Positions 11,360-22,655 of a stretch of DNA of 64,000 nucleotides are shown here, in pieces. Location: assembly GCA_022495005.1 (NCBI GenBank), contig JAGYXB010001569.1, forward strand, positions 1-64,000, given 5' to 3'. The notes beneath the pieces are model-generated. The model saw nothing but the letters and a program-made list of their open reading frames with translations. It searched no databases and was not told where the DNA came from. The position numbers were made by a program, and so were the translations under genes. Numbering within the stretch: position 1 is the first letter of the stretch; every line of letters starts with the position of its first letter. Source of the stretch: Rhyacophila brunnea. Its lineage: Eukaryota; Arthropoda; Insecta; Trichoptera; Rhyacophilidae.

Positions 11360-11779
11360 CAACCTTTCTTCAATCCAATATATAGGTAATGCCCATTGTT
11401 AGATAGTATCGTCTCCTGAATTACCATTAAGAAAATTTTGCAGAGACGATCTACTTTTCATCACCGTTATAATTCGATCAAAGAATGATTTTGTCTGGCG
11501 AGGAGTTATCCGCAGATGGTCAACGTCTCGAGCAAATTCTTCGGTGACTTTTATTTATTCTGGGACATTTCTATTTTTGTTGAGGTTACCGATCGACTGT
11601 TGAAAGGAAACTGGACAAATCAGGGGATACATTAAAACAAACGACAAACCATTTACACCATCTATAAATAAGTACAATCAAAATGGCAAGAATGTATCCA
11701 CCAAACTTTTTTCACTACCGTTGTCTCAATCTCTAGTAAGCATTAGTTGTCGTAGAGTGGAAGACCGTTCCAAGCAGGG
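11360..11779. other. Gene-free interval
   Basis: No recognisable coding sequence, repeat termini or RNA gene between the foldback element Q and repeat I. Confidence 0.4.
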
Positions 11780-12235
11780 AACTCAGAAATAATGAGAACT
11801 GAAATACCTAACGGCTGTAGAGAAACAGGCAACCGATCTCGAGTGTGGAAGAACGGGATAAACTTAAACACGTGTCAAAAATACGTCATACGTGGAATAC
11901 TGACAACTTCTCTCAGTTTAATATGCAATGACGCTCATTAAAGATTGGTGTGTTTGAAAGTTGCACCACACACTATTGCAAGTTTATAATGCATGGCTCA
12001 TTTCAGAGGATACTCACACATTCGAAATCCTGCATCAAAATGTAGTATACCGGGATATGACCTATGTGAATTATATTTATTAGATAAAGCATAATATGGG
12101 GGTTTTTCCAGATCAGTAATAGAATAATTTATTCCATAATCTGATATACCTAAGTAGTCATAACTCATAACGTCATAACACTATATTTAAATCAAATCAT
12201 TTTGCGTATAACAAAACAACTAGAGACAGTCTACA
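11780..12235 (+). repeat. Dispersed repeat I, copy 1
   Basis: Shares long stretches with 13480-14170 (AACTCAGAAATAATG.GAACTG, GGATAAACTTAAACACGT), and with the segments around 18640-18796 and 20725-21000 (GGGGGTTTTTCC..., CAACTAGAGAC). Another piece is on the minus strand at 36590-36715. No conserved open frame. Confidence 0.65.
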
Positions 12236-12691
12236 CTCTACAACAACATCTGTGGCTCCAATGATGGGTTTATAGCCCGAAATAGCTGCCATGATAAATA
12301 TTTCAAATGCGTATTATAGAATAGACAAAAAAAACTTTATTTCAAAACTATAAGTAATGAAAATGTAAAAATGTACAGACATAATATCGTCACTTTTCTG
12401 GCAGAAGACACTAATTCGAAAAAATGACATATTGAGTTAGTTATACTAAAATGTTTCTTATTTCAAACTTTACCGTCTGGAAACCTTCTTAATAAATAAA
12501 CAGTCTTTATTTTAAAGTCATCTTTTTTACGATTACCTACTTAATAAACTCAGATGATAGACCATTTCAAACATTTTAACAACTTCAAAGTCAAATTACT
12601 CAAAACTAGTATTCTCCAGTTAGTGTGTTCTGCCAGAACAGAGACGATATGTTCCCTTGTCAATACCAATACCTAGGTTCAATTCAGATCA
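12236..12691. other. Gene-free AT-rich interval
   Basis: Nothing recognisable on either strand; possibly the distal part of repeat I. Confidence 0.35.
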
Positions 12692-13006
12692 GTGGGTCTA
12701 TTCTATACTTATCGACCGCTAAAGTGAGAAAGTGATAGATATTATCAAACTTAGGGTAGGTTTGTATCAAAGTATTAGCACTTATTGTAACAATTACAAT
12801 AAGCTGGTTGTATTGTTGCAATAAGTGATATATTTTAACAGCAGCAAGAGGGGTGCTGTTAAAAAGTAGCGCGTATTGCAACAATTACAATCAACGTATC
12901 GTAATTGTTACAATAAGTGCTAATTCTATGATACAAACCTACCCTAAGTTTGATAATATCTATCACTTTATCACTTTAGCGGTCGATAAGTACAGAATAG
13001 ACCCAC
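12692..13006. mobile_element. Foldback element D, compact copy
   Basis: Almost the whole element is an inverted repeat. The left edge GTGGGTCTATTCTATACTTA pairs with the right edge AGTACAGAATAGACCCAC. The arms pass through TAGGGTAGGTTTGTATCA, AGCACTTATTGTAACAATT and a central TTAACAGCA...TGCTGTTAA. Related copies are at 32804-33445, 38060-38299 and 48639-49530. Confidence 0.8.
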
Positions 13007-13479
13007 ATGTAGTCTATTCGTATGTAGGTAATGTGAAAATAACTTTGAAGAGAGTTAAACGTTAATTAGTTTTGTTACATTTTTTGCTTGTTTTTTTTTT
13101 TAAATACGGTTTACAGTCGATTTCCGAATTAGAACAGTGTGACAAATTATATTTTTTTTCTGCTAAATTTACCGGCAATTTACATAAGTAGGTGCACGGA
13201 ACATTTAAGGTAGGTAGGTACTTAGGTACCTACTTAGTAGATAAGTAGAGCATACATAGCTACTTTGGTGTGCAGGTGTACCTATCTACCTACCATTTTA
13301 TTAAATATGTATCACATGGGAAATACTAGAACTTCTTCGCCCAGGTTCGCCCCTTAGCTAGAGCGTAATTATTATGGACACTGCACAAGAATCCCTGTCG
13401 CTTGCCACCTTGCCAGTCTTATTGTGTCATTCCATGTCATACCAGCAAGTCGTAGCTCCGCCGTATAGACTGTTATAGG

Positions 13480-14170
13480 TCAGGAAACTCAGAAATAATG
13501 TGAACTGAAATACCTAACGGGTATGGAGTAACAGGCAATCGATCTCGATTGGAAGAATATGGGATAAACTTAAACACGTATCAAGAATACGTCATTCTAA
13601 GCTTGTTGTTCTGATAACTGCTATCTGTTTATGCACTGACGCTCATTCAATATTGCTGTATTTGAACTTATTTGAAGGTTGCAACCAATGACATTATTAA
13701 TGGACGACGCACTCAATACAGTAGCTAGCAAGTAAATTCGCATGTATAGGTAGACGTCACGCAATTTCCATTATGCGATATCACGCATCGGGAATTTATA
13801 GCAATATGACCTTTATTGTAATGGCGTTAGAGCAGTGTTTCTAATGTCAATGTTCATTTGAGCGAACCCGTTCGAACCGAACCATTCGGCAGCCCAACAA
13901 AAAGCATCAGGAATTTATAGCAATATCACCTTTATTGTAATGGCGTTAGAACAGATTATGCCATTCGGCACACCCGACAATAAAGTGAGTGTCATTTTCT
14001 TTTCCAGATGATTCGTCCATATTAATGTCATTGGTTGCAAGACACACTATTGCATGTCTATAATGTGTGTTTCATTTTCGTAGGACACTTACACATTCAA
14101 AACCCTTCGTCAAAACGTAGTGTATTGGAGTATAGCCTATCAGAATTCTATGTATTAATTTGTTGTGTGG
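13480..14170 (+). repeat. Dispersed repeat I, copy 2
   Basis: Matches copy 1 at its start (AACTCAGAAATAATGTGAAC...) and carries an internal direct duplication: GGAATTTATAGCAATAT.ACC TTTATTGTAATGGCGTTAGA occurs at about 13791 and 13910. Its 3' part (ACACTATTGCA...ACACATTCAAAACCCT) is shared with the copies at 11960, 18680 and 36600 (-). Confidence 0.6.
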
Positions 14171-14464
14171 GAAAGATACTTCCTCGACATGTAGGCACTC
14201 AAAAGCAATACATTGACAATTATTTTTATGATGAATAATCACGTACAGATAAATGCATACGTAGGTTATGGAATCAAAGTACAGACCTACAAACTTATCT
14301 GAAGAATGGGATGGGGGAGCCACTGTCGAAAACTACCCAATCAAGACTCGTAACTGGACAAAATCTGACATTCGAATGAAATTTTCAAATTGGCGTCGTA
14401 TGGTAGTTAATAGTTCCATTTTTGGCCATTCTACATATAAGTTTGTAGGTCTGACTTAAGGATA

Positions 14465-14800
14465 TACCTCAGTTGAGGCATGGTCTAAAAAGATCGTGCC
14501 TATGCGTGACGCGCATTGTGCAAATGACGCGTGCCGAACGAAATATAATTTGTCATAAAAATCCAACAGGCGTCTTTTTAATGTTCTGTTTATTGTTCTA
14601 TTAGTATCAATAATAATATATCCATTGAAATGTTTTCTTTTTAGTCATCTTTACACGACTTAAGAATTAATACCCCCGTATCACGAAACAAATTGACGTG
14701 TTCACACCTCGACGTTCGCTCTCCGAATGCCAGCGAGTCCAAAATTTCGTCGCGCCTATAGTTGAAAATTATTTGCCGTTTCACTGATGTATTGTCTTAA
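14465..14800 (+). repeat. Dispersed repeat B
   Basis: Starts near TACCTCAGTTGAGGCATGGT and runs to GAAAATTATTTGCCGTTTCA. Copies at about 7080-7448 (+) and 10065-10400 (-). The CCTCAGTTGAGG palindrome near its start may be a subterminal motif. No coding potential. Confidence 0.7.
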
Positions 14801-15839
14801 AACCAGAACGAGTGTCGCCATTTTTTTTGGGTCTGCCAATAGAAGAAAATAATAAACTTGTTACCAATGCAACCATACGAGAATCTGAGATTCGAAAATC
14901 GAATCAAAATTCTTAATACGAAATGTCTATAAGATTCTTCTATCTAGAGTAAAAATTCTTTGAATAGGTAAAAACTTATTTCATTGATATATATTATTTA
15001 TATAGGGAAGACCTATTACAAAATGTTTATTATGCATACGTTATGTTGTTATGTAGATATTCATAAGTATAAAAGGTATAATACTATTAGTGTGACGTAT
15101 AATTAAACGTATATTATTGTGTTGTTATTGTATATATATATTGTATGCATAATATATCGCATAGGTTCTTTAGTTAGTGACACGACATGAATAAAAAATT
15201 TGGTGTCTCTTTCTTCCGCTTCTGTTTGATTTATTTTATTGTTTTTATACTAACGGTGAAATTGTATGTCACTATTTAATTTATTGTAAATTATAAATTC
15301 AAATATTTACCGCTCGACAATAATTGATTTATTTAACTAACATCTATCTATACGGTGAGCAGTCGCCCCTTCGATAAAAAACACACATCTTGTCTTGTGA
15401 GGGTTTTTCATGAAGCAGACGAGGCGATTGTTTGGTCAGAAAGTACCACAATCTAAAAAGAACGTATTTTTAAAAGTTGCAGTAAAAAAATCAATCAACG
15501 ATTACAAAATTCTGGCAAGGTATTGCTTTATTCTTACTCCAATTGGCGGTTTATGGCACTGGCAATTTTTTCGTAAATGATTCTCCAAAATTGACAGCGC
15601 CTCGGAGCTACGCGTACCTAAAACTGTCCCCATGCCAGTCACCATTTTTGGCCATAGATTCTTGATAAATTATAAAAATATGTTATGTCGTTTTTTGAAG
15701 AACACACGAAAGTGCTAGTTCTTCTTTATTTTTTTACGGTACAAAAGTAAACGAGGCGCAATGACAGTCATAGTAGTATAGAGAAATAGAGTTAAATAAA
15801 AATGAAACAATCCAATACCTAGGCTTTGATAAAATCACA
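14801..15839. other. Gene-free interval
   Basis: No host gene recognised. At about 15405-15460 a GTTTTTCATGAAGCAGAC segment recurs at 36522 and, diverged, at 31974. It is part of an undefined dispersed repeat. Confidence 0.4.
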
Positions 15840-15912
15840 AATATCATGTAATACCCGAAGCCCTCGGATGAAAGGCCAGCATCTTACGCACTGGACTTCC
15901 TAGGGATGCATA
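15840..15912 (-). mobile_element. Degenerate tRNA-like SINE head
   Basis: On the minus strand CAGTGCGTAAGATGCTGGCC followed by TTTCATCCGAGGGCTTCGGG resembles the head of the SINE at 41081-41280 (CAGTGGGTAAGGCGCTGGCC). Box B is lost. Confidence 0.45.
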
Positions 15913-16465
15913 ATTACTATTTTTGCTCCTAAGCAAGGCATAATATTAATCTCCACAGTGGTGTTTATAGCCATAGTATTTGATGGATGAAAAAGGAAGT
16001 ATGTGTTTTTAGGGTGACCGAGCATGGTAGTGGTAGAACAAAGGCCCACTACATTGAGGTCGTAACACAAATGTGTTAACTTCGATGGTAGTGCTAGTTG
16101 TTACTCGTACTTCGAATGCAATACGGTAAACTATTTAGGTGTACAATTAACAAAATATGCAATAAAAAAATCTTTATTTATTGCATTGCTTTCGAAGATA
16201 ATCAATAACTAGCACTACCACCATAATTCGCAATTTAGTTACAGAGCCTGAATATATTATTCAGCCCTGGGCAGAACGCTTGCTTCCAAAATCGATGATC
16301 AGATGTGAATCTCGATTTGGAGGTTTATATTATTAATACATAATACATTGTGGTGTGACCTTGTCAACAACATGCGACTGTCCCATCATAATTGAATTGC
16401 GTCGTTCAATTATTTATTAGATTATTATTACAAAAACAATTTAGTTTAAAAAAAAAAAAGTAAAA

Positions 16466-16642
16466 ATGCTATCGATTTTGTTTCAAGTTGTGAATAATTC
16501 CCAGTTTCGCTACTGCGTTCGACGCACTTGTAAAGATGTGCGCAGTTCTCATACCATTGCATGCGGATGCGTTGTAGATTGCGTGCAATCACAATATCCT
16601 CATAATAAACATTATCACCCGCAGGAACCGGTAAAACAATAA
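16466..16642 (+). CDS. Small Cys-rich ORF or exon candidate (58 aa)
   Basis: ATG at 16466-16468 opens a 58-codon frame ending TAA at 16640-16642. The product begins MLSILFQVVNNSQ and then has five cysteines in a tight pattern: YCVRRTC, then CGC, then DC (residues about 21-43). Composition is less AT-driven than the flanks. The Cys block is bracketed by an acceptor-like TTCCCAG just before TTTCGCTACTGC and a donor-like GTAAAA at 16631. It could thus be an internal exon of an unseen gene rather than a stand-alone ORF. There is no convincing signal peptide. I do not recognise a family. It may be chance or a decayed exon; no neighbouring exon was found. Confidence 0.2.
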   Translation: MLSILFQVVNNSQFRYCVRRTCKDVRSSHTIACGCVVDCVQSQYPHNKHYHPQEPVKQ

Positions 16643-17247
16643 TTAATAGATCTTATATGAATATATTTTAATTTTAAATTCTCATAGTTTTTTTTAAAAT
16701 AAGTATATGTATTTTATTGCAAATTAGTTGCATTGCATTGTTAATTGCACTGATTGATTGATGGCACGATGATTGTAATTAATTATTACAATAAACCAAC
16801 CACTATTCCAAGCCAAAAGGGCGTTAGTATCAAATCGTTACTATTCAGGAGAGCAAAAAGAGTGAAAAAACTCTTACTAATGAGAACAACTTCGTTTCTT
16901 TACACATTCTTTCATTGTATTGGAGTTTTTTTTCTTTCATTTATGGTAGAATATTATTTTTTTGGTGTATGTAGTGTTAATTAATTAATTTATTTGCAAT
17001 TAGAATTTTTAAATCATTTAATTTCTTTTGGCTGTCCAAAAAAATACAAAGTTCATAAAGGAAATACTGACCGAATTGTTTTTTTTTTTCATTGTTTTAT
17101 TCATGTTTTTATTTGTAGTTCTGTCATGTTTATTTGTTTATTATAATCATTTTAATTTTGGTACGTTACGTTAGTGGTAGGTACGTTAGTTCTTATTGGC
17201 ATTCTGTAGGGTTACCTATCACTTACGCCCGAATTGGAAAATCGTAA
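16643..17247. other. Gene-free AT-rich interval
   Basis: No recognisable protein, repeat termini or RNA gene. Long A/T runs only. Confidence 0.4.
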
Positions 17248-18202
17248 GGCCATCCGCTCACGTGAATACTCAAAAAAGACGAGACTGAAACTCTAGTATC
17301 TAGCTAATGTATTTCAATGGCGGCTCGCTGACGGCAAGACTGGAATCTCTCAGTTTCAAAATGTCCGCGACCGAAACAGAAGAGACGCGGCATGCTAGTC
17401 TCCCGGTCCCTCAGTTTCCAATCACCCATAAAACAGTGTTACTACCAATATTAGTAGATTCGATGAAAAATCATATTTTCTTACCAAAACTGGTAGCACT
17501 GAACTGAATTAAACAAGCAATAACAAGTGAAGACGTCAAAAGTTAAAGATGGGTGAACCGATTTTTAATTTAAAATATCGTCGTTGTTTTGTAAAAAGGG
17601 CGAATTAACCAAAATGCTACTTTACAGGAGGAGGATTTTTAACTTTTGACATTTATTTGTTTTTTACCTGTATATGATTATAAATATCTAACAAGTTTAT
17701 AATAAAGCTTAGAAAGATTACTGTCATTATAATAGGTATTATTATATAATATTTTAAAAGGCCTAATATGTCACATTTGCTTTTTATTTCGTAATTTTGA
17801 TTAACTTAATTTTAGTCGATTAACGTTTTTAAGTACTTTCCTGTGGAGATAAAAATTCGCCGTTTTTACACAACAAAGCTAATTGGGTACATATTGTATT
17901 TTCATTAAAATCTCGATTTCGCCAAAATGGTTGATTCGCCCTTTTTACAAAACACCGGCGAATGTGGCAGATAGTTGAGAAATACTACTGCCTGTATAAT
18001 TGTAGGCTGCCAGAATATTCCCGTAAAGTTATTGCGGAAAAAGCTTATAATGAAGTAGGAAAGACAATGGGTTTGACAGTTTAAAGTTATGAGATTATTA
18101 GGTTTCAGTAGCCCCGTATGCGAAGCATCAGTCACTGGTCGGTTTATGAGTTCCATCAGCAACCAGTTTGTCTGATTTTAGTTTCTGCGTGAGCGGATGG
18201 GC
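17248..18202. mobile_element. Harbinger-like MITE, TSD TAA (long copy)
   Basis: Terminal inverted repeats GGCCATCCGCTCACG at the left and CGTGAGCGGATGGGC at the right are flanked by TAA (17245-17247 and 18203-18205), a 3-bp TWA duplication as in PIF/Harbinger elements. Interior landmarks are shared with 39884-40427: ATTTCAATGGCGGCTCGCTG, AAATCATATTTTCTTACCAA and TTTATGAGTTCCATCA. No transposase is encoded. Confidence 0.7.
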
Positions 18203-18796
18203 TAACTCTGTTTGCAATCATCTATGAAGAACGCTCCTTTGCCAGTCTGTAGATATTTTTTTGTAAACCTAACCTCATATTTAACTCAAAATCACCAAAA
18301 TGATACTTACGCCCTTTTGACTTGGAAAAGTCGGTATAATCATTTTGTTTTACTGTGTAAGTTTTAAAATAATGGTCTTTTTAATGTAGCCAAATGACAT
18401 AGCATTTTCCATAGGTATGCCGGTATATTAATGAATGATGTTTTTAACTTTTTTCCACGTCAATGGAAAACTACTACATGAATATTTTCTCATGATAGAT
18501 TAAAATATGTAATCATCACAGACTTTCTCAAACTGTTGAGATTTGGCATTTTAAAACAGTGTCGCTGCCGATACCTACACGATGTTCAATTAAAATTTAA
18601 TATATATTGTACAATGGGATATGTCCAATTATTGCAATAGTTGTGTGACATCAATTCAAAATACTATGTAATACCTGTAATATATCTATAATATGTGCTT
18701 CATTTTCATAGGACACTCACACATTCCAAACCCTGCTTCAAACTGTAGTGTATTGAAATACTTATAGCCTATCTGAATTATATTTATTAATCTGTT

Positions 18797-20724
18797 CTTC
18801 TTTCGGCCATGACCGATCCTAATAGGCTCATATGTGCAGTGACGTCCCTAGACAAAATGCCGCCCCTAGGCAGCGTCAAAATGCCGCCCCATTTTTTTTA
18901 TTATCCTTTCATTACTCCAATATCTAAGAAATGTGTTGTATGAAGCATGGCCCCCTCATCCTGAAGCGGGCCCCATGTTAGGATCTTTGCCCCCCCCTAC
19001 CTATCGCTAAGGATAAAAGCAGTGTGACACTCTACAGTAATGTTTTCCAAATGGTGTACGCGTTAAAATTGATGTGTATATTTAGTGTTTTTTTTGTATA
19101 TTTTAATACATACACTTGAATTGTGGAGTTTTTGAGTATCGCTACACAATTATAAATTGTATTGTGTAACCACATAATTTTAAATAATATCATTATTGAA
19201 GGAAAATTGCGCCGCAGGCGAATTTTTTGCTATTAGAGCAAATTTGTGATAAGTGTTTATCTCACTTATCGAGCCCGAGCCCCAGGTTAGAGCCCTGTCT
19301 TGTGGGGGCCATGGTTTGGATACATTACTAATAAAATATACACCTACCACTAAGCTGAAACATACAAAATTAAATTTAGATATCAATAAATAAATTAGCG
19401 AATAAATATAATATTAGTTAGACACTTACCCAAATCACCAGAGTCTGAGATGCCATTTGGTTGATATGTCTGACACATTTGGTTTGTATCATTTAGTAAT
19501 ACCTACGCAGATGTATTATTTTCACACCATTTTTTCTATGCTATTATTGTACCCTACAACATGTAAACAAAATAATTTTCCTCATTATTTTTTTAATATA
19601 AACCTAAATTTAATCATAAATACACTATTAATTAATAGTCTCAACATTCAAACGTTGATGATTGAAATAAACTACAAATCCACACTATTATCAGCAAAAA
19701 ATATGTTTACAAAAAAAACGACTTAAAAGAAGGTATTGCACAGTATTGTATTCACAGCACGATAAATATGATATAATCTAGGTAGATACCTACTAGTGTA
19801 CATTTTTATTACAATTAGCTGGTACTTAACGTAAATACCTATTATATGCACGAATACTAATTGATTATGTCAAATGTCAATAAGGATTAATAATCATTAT
19901 GAATAGGTATCTATTTGCAATAGGTACATCCGGCAACTTTTAAATCTCGCGAATGACTGGCAAAAATATTTGGATAAATAAAAAAATACGGTATGTACCT
20001 ACCTATAAATCTCTACCATAAATTCTCCTTGTTTCGTTACCAACGTTGATATAATTATTTTCTTTTAATAACTATGGCGCGACATAATTATTGGCTTTGG
20101 CGCAGTATACCTACCACTGTTATGAAAGGAACTCTTTAATCTGAGTAAATGGCATTATATTATTATGACTGATTTATTATTCGTTTGTGATGTTTTACAT
20201 TTATAAAAATATTCATAATGTGTATAGGCGCCAAGTTTATTAGCATTTGTATACGAAACCGAGCAGTCAAAAATAAAATAAAAAAATCTCTAGCGGAGCG
20301 TGATGACATCATATTAAAATCGCTGCGAGTACCGACTGGATAATAATAAAAAAAAGCATCCGGAACAAAACATCTCCAAAGCTCTGGTTATAATATAACT
20401 AAGTTTAGGTAGCTATTTCTATATAATACCAAATGATTCTCCTCGATTTGCCGCCCTTCGAGTATCTGCCGCCCCCAAGCGACGCTCAATCTGCCTACCC
20501 CCACGGGACGTCACTGCATATGTGCCTCCACAGAGTGAGTAGAGGTTTGTATTGACAGATTTTGTTTTTACGAGAAATGGATGTCAGCCACTTGCTCAAC
20601 CTATTAGGTCCATACCCTGACACACACAAATTGAAAAACAGTATGTGTAATGCCAGACCCGGGATTCGAACCTGGGACCCACGGCGTTATAGTCCAACGC
20701 TTAAGCCGCGCGGCCATCGTGGGC
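18797..20724 (-). mobile_element. tRNA-derived SINE family F, split by a hAT element
   Basis: Flanked by the 11-bp duplication ATTAATCTGTT (18786-18796 and 20725-20735). On the minus strand the head reads GCCCACGATGGCCGCGCGGC, then box B GGTTCGAATCC, then a body with GACCTAATAGGTTGAGCAAG and a tail GGAGGCACATATG...CCTATTAGGATCGGTCATGG. A hAT-type element (18837-20516) lies inside the tail. The perfect box B suggests a fairly young SINE. Confidence 0.85.
18837..20516. mobile_element. hAT-type non-autonomous element G, 1,680 bp, TSD CATATGTG
   Basis: Exact 8-bp duplication CATATGTG at 18829-18836 and 20517-20524. Termini CAGTGACGTCCC and GGGACGTCACTG are 12-bp perfect inverted repeats. GC-rich subterminal blocks ATGCCGCCCC and CTGCCGCCCCC follow. 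The 1.4-kb AT-rich interior shows no transposase motif; small frames of 68-89 codons there look random. A second, rearranged copy is at 23859-24997. Confidence 0.85.
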
Positions 20725-21380
20725 ATTAATCTGTTACGTGGTCCATAATAAAGTATTATATATTGATTATATATAATCATCATTTAATAGTTCCTATATA
20801 ATAATCAAATTTCAGTACCGGCTGCGAGCAACGTAGATATTTATTAGGTAACATAAAACATAGGGGGTTTTTCCGGCTCAGTAATAGAATAATTTAGTCT
20901 ATAATCTGATATAACTAGTCATAACTCATAACACTATATTTAAATCAAATCGTTTCGCGTATAACAAATCAACTAGAGACATTCTTATGAACATTTTTAA
21001 ATTAAAATATTTTTCCGCGATTCCAGTTGAAATTGTAGCTATAGAAAAAATAATATACTGTACGTTAGCAAACGATGGGGGCTTAGCTTATTACCTTTTC
21101 TAAAAGATCACTTAAGAAATACGTATTTTAAAAAATATAGACTATTATGGAGTCTATAGAGGTCCATATTATGATCTTCTTAGGATCGGACATGGTCATA
21201 AAAAGATTATTACACCGTATAAGATTTTATAAAATATTCTTCATAAGAGATATTTGACAGAGATGTCTTATAGTCTAATACCGGCCTTCGACAGTTCCAC
21301 ATTACATATTACACAGTGAGAACTTTGCTACAAATTTACCCCAGCTGATTAAATAGTTAGTAACTTACTTTTAACATAAT

Positions 21381-21967
21381 ATATAATTTTGAAAAACCCT
21401 TTCTGAGAGAGTATATTATAACCAATAGAAAAAAATCTTTATTTTGAAAAAAGTAAGTCACCCCGACGGGGAATCGAACACAGTATCTCCCGGGTTTACG
21501 CCTTATCCATCGCATTTAACCAATATGCTACGGCGTGACATACTAATTGCGACAAATTTTAACTATTGGTCAATTTTAATACTCTACTCATCAGCGTTCT
21601 TCCAAATCAAGCTACTTTGGCAATCGGTTTTTGTTTCTTAAATCAAAGTAGGTAACTATTACTATAACTTGATTACTAACCGACGTCGTGGAGTTTCTCC
21701 AATATTTATGATGTGATATTTTTGATGGTATTTATGGTATTTATGGTATTTATGATGTGATATGATGAGTAGGTATTAAAATTGACCAATAGTTAAAATT
21801 TGTCGCAATTAGTATGTCACATTGGTTATGACATATTGGTTAAATGCGACGGATAGGGCGTAAACCCGGGAGATACGGGGTTCGATTCCCCGTCGGGGGT
21901 GACTTAGATTTTTTCTATTGGTTATAATATTATACTCTCTCAGAAAGTGTTTTTCAAAATTATATAA
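21381..21967. repeat. Inverted pair of tRNA-like SINEs (family J)
   Basis: Left arm 21381-21592 (minus sense) and right arm 21762-21967 (plus sense) are near-identical inverted copies of about 210 bp. The plus-sense arm contains the tRNA-like TGGTTAAATGCGACGGATAG, GGGAGATACGGGG and box B GGTTCGATTCC. The spacer holds a short tandem repeat (GGTATTTAT, about three units, 21727-21755). The flanks TAGTTAGTAACTTACTTTTA (21356) and TAGTTAATTATAACTTACTT (near 22032) may be a long imperfect target duplication. Confidence 0.8.
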
Positions 21968-22085
21968 TATGTTCAATAATCAGAATGAAATATTCTCAAA
22001 TCTTGTGTATTATTCGTTGAATAAAAGAAATAGTTAATTATAACTTACTTTTAATTTCACTTTAATGTGTAGGGTCAGTAGATAG

Positions 22086-22655
22086 CAGTGGCGAAGGCTC
22101 CATGCTAGGCGATTATTTAAGGCATACATACAAAGAAAAATAGACAGACATTATAAAGTTTAAAAAAATCAACAGAACAATCTCTCGTCAGAATCTTCAA
22201 GTATTGAATTTAGAATTCGTATCAAACGACAGCGGCATCTGTCTTCGATTATTGTATTTATACGATTATTTTGTTAGAAATTCAGATGTATTTTGCATGA
22301 CTGTCAGGTCACGTGACCTCGGCCCCATCTACCGAAATGTATGCAATACGGTAGGCTCGACAGGCGAAGCCTAAAACTTTTACGCATAATATTATTGTCT
22401 ATGACTGCAGCTCTTTAAGGTCCAAAATAATAATTTAAAATAAAAATAAATTTTATGTAAAGTTTTTTGACGTGTATCATCGCTCAATTTTATATCGTCA
22501 GTGAGCTATTGAAATTTCATCGATTTAGTGTGTACCTATTAATCAGTAGTAATATCGTATTATCTTCTTATTTCCCGTGAGTATACCTGACAAGTGTTTT
22601 CTTTTTCTCTGATCTCCACAGCCTACCTCTTTCCAAAAGTCACCCATCGCCACTG
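22086..22655. mobile_element. hAT-like MITE with CAGTGGCGA ends
   Basis: Begins CAGTGGCGAAGGCTCCATGC and ends AAAGTCACCCATCGCCACTG. The termini match family X over the outer 10 bp, but the interior differs and is shared, inverted, with 9375-10462. A clear 8-bp duplication is not visible. Confidence 0.55.

Larger units (their letters stand above)
18640..21000 (+). repeat. Dispersed repeat I, copy 3, split by a SINE
   Basis: The left part (to 18796: CACACATTCCAAACCCTGCT...) and the right part (from 20725: GGGGGTTTTTCCGGCTCAGT..., CAACTAGAGAC) are contiguous in copy 1 at 11960-12235. The insertion between them is SINE F (18797-20724). Confidence 0.7.

Noticed and set aside
20640..20715. Functional tRNA gene (also 31440-31490, 41205-41278, 54360-54410)
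   Set aside because: Box A and B are present, but each sits in a repeated unit with a common non-tRNA body, tail and target duplications. They are SINE heads.
21720..21770. CRISPR-like or satellite array (GGTATTTAT repeats)
   Set aside because: Only about three short contiguous units with no spacers, in eukaryotic DNA; a minor tandem repeat between SINE arms.
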